From: Streptomyces sp. QL37
GTDB lineage: Bacteria > Actinomycetota > Actinomycetes > Streptomycetales > Streptomycetaceae
Assembly: GCF_002941025.1 (NCBI RefSeq)
Contig: NZ_PTJS01000001.1
Location: 8,455,765-8,519,764 of the forward strand
Reading direction: 5' to 3'
Length of the DNA stretch: 64,000 nt
Part shown: positions 7,328 through 15,520 of the stretch, piece by piece
Layout: every line of letters starts with the position of its first letter
How positions within the stretch are numbered: position 1 is the stretch's first letter
Notes under the pieces: generated by a model
Told to the model about the DNA's origin: nothing
Database searches by the model: none
The model's input: only the letters and a program-made list of their open reading frames with translations
Made by a program: the position numbers and the translations under genes

Positions 7328-8596
7328 CTATCCGGCGTTACGCCGCTGCCGGCGCGCGCTCTCCAGCTCAGCGACATCCGACATCCAGGGGCCGTACTGC
7401 TCGAGTGCGGCGCACCCGCCGCGGACGAAGGCGCTCACCAGATTCCGGTATCCGCGGATCCCGTCGACCAGGCGGTACTCGACCCGGTACTCCGGATCCG
7501 AGCCGCCCCCTGCACTCTTGCGCGCCGTCGTGATCCGGGCGATGGAGTCCGCGTAGAAGTGGAGCTGGATCCCTTCGCCCATCTCCTCGTCCTCGATGGT
7601 GAACACTTCGTTGTCCGCGGCAGAGCGATCGCCGACGAACTCCCAGAACTCCGCCGTGGCAGTGCGGGGGTGGTCAGCCAGCCACTTCTTCTCGACGCCC
7701 TTGTCGTCGGTGAACGACAGGCTCGTCTTCCTCGCACTCCCGCCGAGGCCCGCGCGGTCGCCGGAAGCCTCCTCGTCATCGTCCATGGGGGTGCTCCTGG
7801 AGCGGTCCGCGGCCTCCGAGCACATCAGGACGCCCACGGTACGCACCGCGTCATCGACGAGCTCAGGGTGTTCACGTCGCACGGCGGCGTCGACCGTCGT
7901 CGCCATCCGATCCCAGTCGCGCTTGTCCGTGGCGCGCTTCCCCCGGCGCGGATCGCGGCTGATCCGCATCCCGGCGCACGACTGCTCCGCGGTGGCGATC
8001 ACACGCATGACCTGGGGCAGCAGCACGGGGTCTACGGCATCGGGCTTCCGCTTCGGAACCGTCGCGCCGTGCAGGTACTGGCCCGTATACATCAGAACCG
8101 CGGCGTCGAGCGGACCGAGTACCACTCCGCGCTCGGCGCGCCGGCGCTCCGCGTGGTACTCCTGAGCTCGCTTCCCGTCGGACGTCTCCGTCGCCGCGCG
8201 CATCGCCGCACAGACCTGACCGCGCTTCAGCAGGCCGATGTCAGCTCCATGGGCGACGAGCCGGCCCTTGTCCCACCGGATGCCTTGGAAGAACGCGTCG
8301 ACGTCCGCGGGCGCGGAGAGAAGTATCGGGTCCAGGAGCGCGACGGCGGCGTTCTCGTCGATCGGGCCCCGGGTTCCGGCGGCGTCGCACAGCGGAAGGA
8401 CCGCACTCCACAGCAACAGGTGTCTGGCCAGGTCCTTCCGGATCACGGCAAGATGGGCTTCCCCGATCGGGATCGTGAACGTGCGCGGATCATGGTTGGC
8501 GTCGGCCCCGGCGCCGAGCATCAGCTTCAACTCACCGTCCTCGCGGACCACGTTCGGAATCCAGCCGCTCCTGCGCGCGAAAACGATGTCTCTCAT
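7328..8596 (-). CDS. Conserved Streptomyces protein, probably DUF6357
   Basis: 422 soluble residues with no signal peptide or membrane segment. Most resembles, from memory, the Streptomyces-restricted DUF6357 group. The N-terminal third is alpha/beta with a histidine-rich middle (RKDLARHLLLW), the middle has a Lys/Arg-rich helical part and an acidic linker (DDDEEASGD), and the C-terminal 140 residues are a beta-rich domain (FTDDKGVEKKWL to VEYRLVDG). The ATG at 8596 has GGGGAAG twelve bases upstream; an ATG at 8614 has none. Function unknown. Confidence 0.7.
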   Translation of the reverse strand: MRDIVFARRSGWIPNVVREDGELKLMLGAGADANHDPRTFTIPIGEAHLAVIRKDLARHLLLWSAVLPLCDAAGTRGPIDENAAVALLDPILLSAPADVDAFFQGIRWDKGRLVAHGADIGLLKRGQVCAAMRAATETSDGKRAQEYHAERRRAERGVVLGPLDAAVLMYTGQYLHGATVPKRKPDAVDPVLLPQVMRVIATAEQSCAGMRISRDPRRGKRATDKRDWDRMATTVDAAVRREHPELVDDAVRTVGVLMCSEAADRSRSTPMDDDEEASGDRAGLGGSARKTSLSFTDDKGVEKKWLADHPRTATAEFWEFVGDRSAADNEVFTIEDEEMGEGIQLHFYADSIARITTARKSAGGGSDPEYRVEYRLVDGIRGYRNLVSAFVRGGCAALEQYGPWMSDVAELESARRQRRNAG

Positions 8597-8840
8597 GGGC
8601 TCAGTCTTCCCCATCGGACGAGTGCGTCCTGCCTGCGGTCCTCCTGACGGCAAGGGCCGGCCGGAGCTCCGTGAGGCGACTCACAGCACGCGGCTCCCCA
8701 GCGCGGGCTGCCGAATCCTCGGGAAGGCCGGCGGCCTGAGCGAATCGAGGGCACCGACGAGGCGGCCGAACGCGTCGTAGGTTCTGTTGATGGCGAGGAG
8801 AACCAGGCCGGCAGCCGCTGGTCCTCGCCGCACGGTTTCC

Positions 8841-8846
8841 TACACT
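8841..8846 (+). promoter_or_regulatory. -10 element of a leaderless transcript
   Basis: TACACT ends six bases before the ATG at 8853, and no Shine-Dalgarno sequence lies between. This spacing places the transcription start on or next to the A of the start codon, typical of streptomycete leaderless genes. Confidence 0.55.
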
Positions 8847-8852
8847 CGCGGG

Positions 8853-9077
8853 ATGAACAATCTTACGTGCACCCATTGCGGCACCGTCGGCCTGGTTGAT
8901 GGATTCGTCGAGGACGCCGGCGAGCACTCGCGCGGGTACGCGCGCTGGATCGAGGGCGCCTTGGAGCGGGGGGTTTTCGGGGGTGCGAAGCGGATGGGCC
9001 GGCCTCGGCGGCAGATAGAGGCGTTCCGCTGCCCCGAGTGCGGGCATCTCGAGCTGTTTGCCACCGGCGAGGTGTAG
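8853..9077 (+). CDS. Small zinc-ribbon protein, leaderless
   Basis: 74 residues. Two CxxC knuckles, CTHC near residue 6 and CPEC near 61, bracket a helical middle (HSRGYARWIEGALERGVF) and would form one zinc ribbon. The start is fixed by a -10 element ending six bases upstream and the lack of any ribosome binding site. A strong stem-loop follows 17 bases after the stop, so the gene is monocistronic. Role unknown; similar small proteins are widespread in Streptomyces. Confidence 0.8.
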   Translation: MNNLTCTHCGTVGLVDGFVEDAGEHSRGYARWIEGALERGVFGGAKRMGRPRRQIEAFRCPECGHLELFATGEV

Positions 9078-9094
9078 CCGGCCTTCGTCTTACG

Positions 9095-9116
9095 GGGCTG
9101 CCCCCACGGGCAGCCC
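9095..9116 (+). terminator. Stem-loop terminator after zinc-ribbon gene
   Basis: Perfect 9-bp stem GGGCTGCCC/GGGCAGCCC with a four-base loop CCAC, 17 bases after the stop codon at 9077. There is no U-tract, as is usual in Streptomyces. Confidence 0.75.
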
Positions 9117-9220
9117 TGGGCCCTCCGGGCTTCGGCCGCCCTGCCTGTCAGTGCTCAGTTTGATTCCGCCAGGCGGAGCCTCTGGTCAGGCCCCTCATGC
9201 CGGCCGATCCGTACGACAGC

Positions 9221-9248
9221 GGAATACGACCCGGCTCGGTCGTATTCC
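9221..9248. repeat. Perfect 11-bp inverted repeat in the pre-desaturase gap
   Basis: GGAATACGACC and GGTCGTATTCC flank the six bases CGGCTC. It lies in an otherwise featureless gap of about 480 bases (9117-9596) before the desaturase gene. It could be an operator or a hairpin; the A/T content of the arms is unusually high for this genome, which favours a protein-binding site. Confidence 0.6.
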
Positions 9249-9596
9249 GGCCACACCTGGCCCTTACGTCGCCCTGTGTACCCTGAAGTCAGGACGCCCG
9301 CACCACGGTTGCCCTGACGGGACTTTGGGGGAAGCACTGGTGTCCGCGTCAAGTTTTCCGACCCGCGGTGTACCCCGGTGCTGCGCCGGCATCCTTTGGA
9401 ACGATCCGCCGGACACGTGGCCACCGCGGCGTAATGGATTCACCCCCTACCGCCCCGACCCGATTCCGTACGCGACGTGCTGTTGTGACACCGTTCGCGT
9501 ACTGGCCGGCGTCGGGAGATGAGGCATCATGCCGACCACCCGTCGTCTTCGGACGACCGCCTGTCCACGCCGCGTTCGCGGACGACAGGACCGACG

Positions 9597-10661
9597 ATGA
9601 CCATTGACGCGACGCAACGTGCGAGCGAAACGGTCGCACCGGCTCGGGAACGCCGCGCAGGCAGTGACTTCTCGCGGCTCTCCAAGCAGATCAAGGACGC
9701 CGGACTGATGCGGCGTCGACCCTTGTACTACGGCGTGCGCATGGCGCTGGTGACCGCGGCCTACGCTGTGGGCTGGCTGGCTTTCGTGACGGTCGGCGAC
9801 AGTTGGTGGACGCTGCTCACCGCCGTCTTTCTCGCTGTGGTCTTCGGCCAGGTCGCCCTCGTCGCGCATGACGTCGGTCACCGCCAGGTATTCCGGCGCA
9901 GCCGTTCGAGCGCGCTGATCGGGTGGCTGGCCGCCAACATGGGGATCGGCATGGGGTACGGCTGGTGGCAGGACAAGCACTCCCGCCATCACGCGAACCC
10001 CAACCACGAGGAGCTCGACCCCGATGTGGCCCCCGACATCCTGGTGTGGAGTCAGGCCCAGGCTCACAAGGCCACCGGTCTGCCCCGCACGCTCGGCAGG
10101 GTGCAGGCGTATCTGTTCTTCCCGCTGCTGACGCTGGAGGGCTTCAACCTCCACGTCGCGGGGATGAGGGCGCTGGCAGACCGTACGCTCAAACAGCGCC
10201 GGGTCGAAGGAACACTTCTCGTCGCCCACTTCGTCCTGTACCTCGGCGCGCTGTTCCTCGTGGTCTCTCCGTGGAAGGCCGTGGTGTTTCTCGTGGTGCA
10301 CCAGTGCCTGTTCGGGGTCTACCTGGGGGCCATCTTCGCCCCGAACCACAAGGGGATGCCGACGCTCACCGGCGGCGACCGGCCCGATTTCCTACGCCGT
10401 CAGGTCCTCACTTCCCGCAACGTGCGCGGAAACTGGTTCAAGGACGTGGTGCTGGGCGGGCTGAACTACCAGATCGAGCACCACCTGTTCCCGAGCATGC
10501 CCTCGCCCAATCTGCGCAAGGCGCAGCTTCTCGTGCATCGCTACTGCGAGGAACTGGGCGTGGCCTACCTTCAGACCTCGCTCATCGCCTCCTACGGACA
10601 GGCGCTCAGGAGCCTGCACCAGGCAGGCAGCCCGCTGCGGAACCGGTCACAGCCCCTCTGA
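9597..10661 (+). CDS. Membrane fatty-acid desaturase
   Basis: 354 residues. The three histidine boxes of the acyl-lipid/acyl-CoA desaturases are intact: HDVGH near residue 93, HSRHH near 130 and QIEHH near 290. Four transmembrane segments lie in two pairs around the second box. There is no fused cytochrome b5 domain, so an external electron donor is needed. The ATG at 9597 is chosen because the family starts close to it; an in-frame upstream start at 9519 adds a Ser/Arg-rich stretch without homologous look. It introduces a double bond into membrane acyl chains. Confidence 0.9.
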   Translation: MTIDATQRASETVAPARERRAGSDFSRLSKQIKDAGLMRRRPLYYGVRMALVTAAYAVGWLAFVTVGDSWWTLLTAVFLAVVFGQVALVAHDVGHRQVFRRSRSSALIGWLAANMGIGMGYGWWQDKHSRHHANPNHEELDPDVAPDILVWSQAQAHKATGLPRTLGRVQAYLFFPLLTLEGFNLHVAGMRALADRTLKQRRVEGTLLVAHFVLYLGALFLVVSPWKAVVFLVVHQCLFGVYLGAIFAPNHKGMPTLTGGDRPDFLRRQVLTSRNVRGNWFKDVVLGGLNYQIEHHLFPSMPSPNLRKAQLLVHRYCEELGVAYLQTSLIASYGQALRSLHQAGSPLRNRSQPL

Positions 10662-10767
10662 GGCCGATGGCACCGGACGTCCGAACCGGCCCCGGATGCG
10701 GGCTGTCGCAGAGCCCACCGGAAGGGCCCGCGCGGGTGCGCGAGCCCGTGGCGTCCGGCCGGGCCGA

Positions 10768-12048
10768 TCAGCAGTTCGGAACGCCGGGCAGCCAGGTGTC
10801 GGCCACGTCGATGAAGATGTTGGAGATGTACCCGCCGTAGTCCGGCAGGTAGGACCACGCGTCGTTGCTGTGACCGTCGGCCTCGACGAGCTGGCCGTGT
10901 ACCTGGCACTGCACGCGCACGCTCGTGGGACCTGGGAGCTGGGCGACACGGGTGGACGCGCTGGTGGGCTGCTGACGGATGTTGACGGCGGTGCCCCAGG
11001 TCGGGAACGACGTGGTCGGAGCGCCGGTGCCGGTCCACAGATAGGTGACGGTGACCCAGCCGTTGTCGTTCAGGCCGACGTTGTAGAACGTTCCGTCGGC
11101 CAGGTCTATGCCGGCAGGGTTGAGCACCCGGCGGCCCGACCCGTCCAGCCCGCCGTTGTAGCCGTTCTGGTAGGCGGCCTGCGCCTCGGGCCTGCCTTGC
11201 GGCAGATCCTTGAAGGTCTCGCGGACGGACGACGGGTTCCAGTAGTCGTCGCGCGTGTTCCACGGGCCGACGTCCCACACCGGCGCGGTCTCGCAGCGCA
11301 CCGGTCCGCAGACGCGCACCGAGTACTGGCCGCTGCCCTTCGGGGAGAGCCCGCGCCTGGAGGGCAGCGCCACGAAGTGGTCGTTCGGGACGATCACGTG
11401 GCCGTTCGCCGTGGTTCCGCCGACCAGGCCCTCCCGGGTCGCGTAGACGCTGGTCGTGAAGGCCTCCGCGGCCTCGGCCTTCTTGGGCGTGTCGCCGAGT
11501 TCGGCTCTCAGGTGCAGGGCGCTGACGGTCGGAGCGGTGCCGTTCGGCGCCGAGGTCAGGGTGATCCGGGTCTGCACACGGGTGACGGCCCGGGGGAACA
11601 GGGCCGGGGCGTCGTCGCGCGCCTCGCGCCACTCGGTCCAACGGCCCAGCCCGTCGCGCCCGCGCACCTCGACAGCGACCCGGGCTCCGGCAGGGACGGT
11701 CGCGTCGAGGTCCGGGGCGACGAGGTCGACGGCGCGGTCCAGTACGCGTACGGGCAGCACGACCGTCCCCTGGCCACGGGCGGAGTGCGAGGAAGCAGGG
11801 CCCAGACCGGCATCGCGCAGGCGAAGAGCGCCGTCCGTGCGGCTGATGTTGCTCACGTCCGTCGTCGGCGCGGACAGGTCGGCCCGCCAGCTGACGCCCC
11901 CGAGCGAGGCTTCGCCGTTCCCGGCGTCGCGGGCGGCGGCGGGGCCCGCGGTGAGCGTCAGACCTACTACGGCCAGCAGGGAGACGGCCACAGCCGTCCC
12001 TCGGCGGAGGCGGACGGTGTGGGCGTTCGGTCTCTGGTCGCGGCGCAT
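10768..12048 (-). CDS. Secreted protein with C-terminal SH3-like domain shared with neighbouring M23 peptidase
   Basis: 426 residues with a signal peptide (RLRRGTAVAVSLLAVVG, cleavage after AAA). Residues about 50-170 form a beta-rich domain, about 180-340 a domain with GHVIVPNDHFVALPSRRG and VWDVGPWNTRDDYWNP, reminiscent of double-psi barrel enzymes, and the last 80 residues an SH3-like wall-binding domain. That last domain is closely similar to the C-terminus of the divergent M23 peptidase (TWGTAVNIR/TWGSGVNVR, SNIFID/SNIYID, LPGVPNC/LPGVPLC). GAAGGAGG precedes the ATG at 12048. A cell-wall role is likely; the catalytic activity is not identified. Confidence 0.82.
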   Translation of the reverse strand: MRRDQRPNAHTVRLRRGTAVAVSLLAVVGLTLTAGPAAARDAGNGEASLGGVSWRADLSAPTTDVSNISRTDGALRLRDAGLGPASSHSARGQGTVVLPVRVLDRAVDLVAPDLDATVPAGARVAVEVRGRDGLGRWTEWREARDDAPALFPRAVTRVQTRITLTSAPNGTAPTVSALHLRAELGDTPKKAEAAEAFTTSVYATREGLVGGTTANGHVIVPNDHFVALPSRRGLSPKGSGQYSVRVCGPVRCETAPVWDVGPWNTRDDYWNPSSVRETFKDLPQGRPEAQAAYQNGYNGGLDGSGRRVLNPAGIDLADGTFYNVGLNDNGWVTVTYLWTGTGAPTTSFPTWGTAVNIRQQPTSASTRVAQLPGPTSVRVQCQVHGQLVEADGHSNDAWSYLPDYGGYISNIFIDVADTWLPGVPNC

Positions 12049-12081
12049 GGCGCGCCTCCTTCTGTGGGGTCGGGAAGGCGA

Positions 12082-12276
12082 TCACGAGCGATGAGGCATG
12101 GCCGGAAGCGTGTTGCCGGAAGGGGCGACGCGGGTATTGCTGATCCGGCCGCCGTACCGGGACGGATACCCGCACCAGTCGACGACGTAGGGCGGGACCG
12201 AGACCCGTTCACCCTGCTGCCCGCACCCGTCGAGGACGTCCGGTGACGGACGGCGGGCGGCACGGAGCGAAGGCAT
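12082..12276 (-). CDS. Small unknown protein upstream of the secreted protein
   Basis: 64 residues from the ATG at 12276, which has GGAAGGAG 11 bases upstream, to a stop 33 bases before the next gene, so the two are probably cotranscribed. The product has no signal peptide, two cysteines in DGCGQQGE and DWCGYP, and no recognised domain. The good ribosome binding site argues for a real gene; nothing more can be said about its job. Confidence 0.5.
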   Translation of the reverse strand: MPSLRAARRPSPDVLDGCGQQGERVSVPPYVVDWCGYPSRYGGRISNTRVAPSGNTLPAMPHRS

Positions 12277-12507
12277 GGGGGTGGGGGCTCCTTCCGGGCA
12301 CGGGCGCACCGGGGCCCGGCGGCCCGGTGACGCTGTGGCACCTGGAGGCCACGGTGCTGGGGGCCGCTCGGCGGGCGCAAGCAATTCGTCCCTGATCGAA
12401 GGAACCTGGCGCGCCCTTGTCAGCGGTACGGGCCCTCGCTACGTTCCCGACGTCTCACCGCGCCTGGTCCGGCTCCGTCCGGGCCGCCTCCCCACCTAGG
12501 AGCATTC

Positions 12508-13308
12508 GTGAGGTTCCTCAGACGCCTTCCCGCTCTGTTCGTCGCAGCCTTGATGGCCCTGGCCGGACTGTCTGCCGCCCCGGCACAGGCGGGGGAGGCC
12601 GGTGCCACGGCCGCACCCGTCTTCAAGGCGCCCTACCCCTGCGGCCAGCGCTGGACGTACAGCCACCACTCGGCCGAAGTGCGCCGGGCGCTGGACTTCG
12701 TGCGCTCGGACGGCGGTCCGACGGCAGGCACCCCGGTTCTCGCCTCGGCCGCCGGCACGGCGACCCGTTACTCGCAGCCGAGCGGTGCGGGCAATTACGT
12801 GGCCATCGACCACGGCGGCGGCTGGAAGACGTACTACTTCCACCTCTCCGCCTACTCCGTCCCCAGCGGCGCGTCCGTGGCCCAGGGGCAGCAGATCGGT
12901 GTCACCGGCAGCACCGGCAACTCCTCCGGGGCACACATCCACTACGAGCAACTGCTCAACGGGGTGGGCCAGAACATCGTCATCAACGGCGCCGGCCTCT
13001 CCTACCCCGGCAGTTACAACCAGGCGTACCTGACCAGTGACAACGGCTGCGGTGGCAGTGGCCTCCCGTTCAACACGTGGGGCAGCGGGGTCAATGTCCG
13101 TTCCGACGCCCGCGTCAGCGCGCCCGTCGTCACCACCCTCGCCGGTCCCACAGCTGTACGTGTGCTGTGCCAGAAGCAGGGCGACACGGTCAACGCCGAG
13201 GGATACAGCAACAACTGGTGGAGCAAGCTGCGTGACCAGAACGGCTTCATCAGCAACATCTACATCGATCACCCGGACGCGCAGCTGCCCGGCGTCCCGC
13301 TCTGCTGA
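12508..13308 (+). CDS. Secreted M23 metallopeptidase with C-terminal SH3-like domain
   Basis: 266 residues, GTG start with AGGAG five bases upstream. Signal peptide (RFLRRLPALFVAALMALAG, cleavage after AQA), then the lysostaphin-like fold: the first zinc ligands in HHSAEVRRALDF, the GxGNYVAIDHGGGW and YYFHLS strands, and HIHYE as the last motif. The final 80 residues are the SH3-like domain duplicated in the divergent gene at 10768-12048. M23 enzymes cut peptide cross-links in peptidoglycan or elastin-like substrates; the overall plan (short M23 core plus SH3) suits a lytic exoenzyme. Confidence 0.92.
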   Translation: MRFLRRLPALFVAALMALAGLSAAPAQAGEAGATAAPVFKAPYPCGQRWTYSHHSAEVRRALDFVRSDGGPTAGTPVLASAAGTATRYSQPSGAGNYVAIDHGGGWKTYYFHLSAYSVPSGASVAQGQQIGVTGSTGNSSGAHIHYEQLLNGVGQNIVINGAGLSYPGSYNQAYLTSDNGCGGSGLPFNTWGSGVNVRSDARVSAPVVTTLAGPTAVRVLCQKQGDTVNAEGYSNNWWSKLRDQNGFISNIYIDHPDAQLPGVPLC

Positions 13309-13396
13309 CCCACGGCAGTGGCGCGTAGGTGGTCCGGCCGGCGTACCGTTCCGGTCGGGCCACCGCACTTTCCGGCCTGACCGACGCCGGCTCGCC

Positions 13397-13428
13397 ACAG
13401 AAATCTGGCATGCATGCGTCATTTCTGT
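13397..13428. promoter_or_regulatory. Nested dyad operator upstream of winged-helix regulator
   Basis: ACAGAAAT at 13397-13404 and ATTTCTGT at 13421-13428 are perfect inverted arms, and the palindrome GCATGCATGC at 13408-13417 shares exactly the same centre (13412.5). The AT-rich outer arms stand out in GC-rich DNA. The site lies about 60 bases before the regulator start, so autoregulation is likely. Confidence 0.6.
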
Positions 13429-13489
13429 GATGCGCGTAGAGTTTGGCCGGGCGGGCGTCATCGGCGCCCGTGACCGCCGGGGGTGCGCT

Positions 13490-14488
13490 GTGCTACGGGT
13501 GGACTTCACGAGCCAGGAACTGGCCCGCTTACGCGTCGCGTCCGGCGTGGACCCGCTCTGGGAGACCGCGCTGAGTCTGCACCTCCTGCAGAACCGCCAG
13601 GAGCCGCTCGCATTCGGCACATGGCGCCGGGAGGTGGGCGCCGCCCTGCGGCGGGCCGGTCTCGTCCCCGTGACACGCGCGCTGACGCGACTCTGCCCGG
13701 ACGGCTCCTACTTCCCGGACTTCCTCACGCCCGGCCGCGGGGACACGGATCTGGAGACCGGGCTCGACCGGCTGCTCTCGACACCTCGGCGCCGTCTCCG
13801 CGCAGAGATCGTCCGGCTCCACGCCCACACGGCAGGCCCTGTCCCGGCCGCCCTGCGTACGCTGGCCGACGGGTGCCCCGAAGCACTGCACCGCCTGGGG
13901 GCGGCCCTGCGCGCCTACCATCAGGTCGCGGTCGAGCCCTACCTCACCGAGATGCGCGCGCAGGCGGCGGCCGACCGGACCGCGCGCGCCCAAGCCGTCC
14001 TCAGCCACGGCGCGGAGGGCCTGCTCACCGCGTACGACCAACTGCCCGGGTGGCGCTACCGGGAGGGGAGGCTGCGCGCCCCGTATCCCGTCGAACGTGA
14101 ACTGGGCCTGCTGGGCAGGACGCTGACGCTCGTGCCGGCCTTCTTCTGCGTACGCGCCCCGCTCGCCCTGGTCGACGAGGACCTGCCGCCGGTCCTCGTC
14201 CACCCCCTCTCGCCGGCGCCCGGCTGGCTCGAACGCAGCCGCTCCGGCGGGAACGCACCGGTGGCACAGCTCATCGGTGCCTCCCGCGCCGAACTCCTCC
14301 GGATGCTGGACCGCCCGATGACCACGATGGACATCGCCGCAGCGCTGCGCCTCGCGCCGTCGACGGCCAGTCGGCACGCCACCGTGCTCCGCGAGGCGGG
14401 ACTGCTGCTCTCCCAGCGTCAGGGAGTGCGCGTGCTCCACCACCGGACGGGGCTCGGCCGGGCGGTGCTGGAGGGCGTTCTGAAGTGA
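13490..14488 (+). CDS. ArsR-like regulator with C-terminal winged helix
   Basis: 332 residues. A C-terminal HTH (LLRMLDRPMTTMDIAAALRLAPSTASRHATVLREAGLL) follows a large N-terminal domain that starts FTSQELARLRVASGVDPLWET and is shared by a Streptomyces group of ArsR/HTH_20-type proteins. The N-terminal half is helical and Ala/Arg rich; its ligand is unknown. GTG at 13490 is the best start (GGGGG upstream); the open frame extends 5' through the preceding gene in a shadow frame. A nested dyad at 13397-13428 lies in its promoter. Confidence 0.8.
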   Translation: MLRVDFTSQELARLRVASGVDPLWETALSLHLLQNRQEPLAFGTWRREVGAALRRAGLVPVTRALTRLCPDGSYFPDFLTPGRGDTDLETGLDRLLSTPRRRLRAEIVRLHAHTAGPVPAALRTLADGCPEALHRLGAALRAYHQVAVEPYLTEMRAQAAADRTARAQAVLSHGAEGLLTAYDQLPGWRYREGRLRAPYPVERELGLLGRTLTLVPAFFCVRAPLALVDEDLPPVLVHPLSPAPGWLERSRSGGNAPVAQLIGASRAELLRMLDRPMTTMDIAAALRLAPSTASRHATVLREAGLLLSQRQGVRVLHHRTGLGRAVLEGVLK

Positions 14489-14545
14489 CCCGCCGTGCAG
14501 GGGTGCGGGTTCAGGCAGGTCCCCTTCGGCCGAGGCGGGCGGCTC

Positions 14546-14568
14546 CGGGGTGAGCACCCGTCACCCCG
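14546..14568. terminator. Bidirectional stem-loop between convergent genes
   Basis: CGGGGTGA and TCACCCCG flank the seven-base loop GCACCCG, in the 87-base gap between the converging regulator gene (ends 14488) and the DUF4916 gene (ends 14576). Confidence 0.65.
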
Positions 14569-14575
14569 AGGACCC

Positions 14576-15112
14576 TCAGTAGGTGTGCCCCATGTGGGCC
14601 AGAGCCTGCTTCAGAAGCACTCCGTGGCCACCCGGCATCTCGCTCTGCACAGCCGGTGAGGCCGCCTCCTGCGGGCTGAACCAGACCAGGTCCAGTGCGT
14701 CCTGTCGCGGGCGGCAATCCCCGGTCACCGGCACGACATATGCGAGGGACACCGCGTGCTGGCGCGGATCGTGGAACGGCGTGACGCCCGAGGTGGGGAA
14801 GTATTCGGCAACGGTGAAGGGCTGCAGCGAGGCGGGGACCCGCGGCAGGGCCACCGAACCGAGATCCTTCTCCAGATGACGCAGCAGGGCGTCACGGACT
14901 CGCTCGTGGTGCAGGACGCGGCCGGACACCAGAGCGCGGCTGATCGTTCCGTCGGCGCCGATCCGGAGGAGCAGCCCGATGCTGGTGACCTCGCCGCTCT
15001 CGTCCACCCGCACAGGGACGGCCTCGACGTACAGGACGGGCATCCGGGCCCTGGCCATCTCCAGTTCGTCCGTGGTGAGCCAGCCGGGCGTGGTTTCCGT
15101 CATGTCAGCCAT
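14576..15112 (-). CDS. DUF4916 NUDIX-like protein
   Basis: 178 residues. The sequence follows the actinobacterial DUF4916 family closely, with WLTTDELEMARARMPVLYVEAVPVR, RALVSGRVLHHERVRDALLRHLEKD and SEMPGGHGVLLKQALAH. The fold is NUDIX-like, but the canonical GX5EX7REUXEEXGU box is not complete, so hydrolase activity is uncertain. ATG at 15112 is six bases after a TATGAT element (15119-15124), so the mRNA is leaderless; an in-frame ATG at 15103 is the alternative. Confidence 0.88.
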   Translation of the reverse strand: MADMTETTPGWLTTDELEMARARMPVLYVEAVPVRVDESGEVTSIGLLLRIGADGTISRALVSGRVLHHERVRDALLRHLEKDLGSVALPRVPASLQPFTVAEYFPTSGVTPFHDPRQHAVSLAYVVPVTGDCRPRQDALDLVWFSPQEAASPAVQSEMPGGHGVLLKQALAHMGHTY

Positions 15113-15118
15113 CGCTTG

Positions 15119-15124
15119 ATCATA
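15119..15124 (-). promoter_or_regulatory. -10 element of leaderless DUF4916 gene
   Basis: TATGAT on the minus strand, ending six bases before the ATG at 15112, without a ribosome binding site between them. The 408-base gap to the amidase gene (15113-15520) shows no other recognisable gene. Confidence 0.55.
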
Positions 15125-15520
15125 CTTACCCCGCTGGGATTCTGGTCGCATGTCGCGGCCCGCTCGTCTCCTGCCGATGAGGCGCGCGGCCGTGGCGGGG
15201 AAAATCTCGGGGAGCCCTCGGGCCCTGAACAGCCCGGCGACCCGGGCCGTGCTCAGGTCGACCGCGCTGCGGGGGATGCGGGTCATGCCGTAGTCCCGCG
15301 ATGAGCTCTGCCTTTGCGCTGAGCCGCAACAGCGTGGCCCGGCGTCGGCCGCTGGGCGATCGTGGGTGCACGGATCACGGAAGCGCTGCGACCCCCTTCA
15401 AGACCCCATGAGCCTTGATGCGCCGGTCGACGGCTGGTCGCGCAACGATCCTGACGCACGAGGGCGAAACAGGCACAACCCACGGCCCGGCACATACCGA
15501 GGAAACGGTGATCTGAGGAA

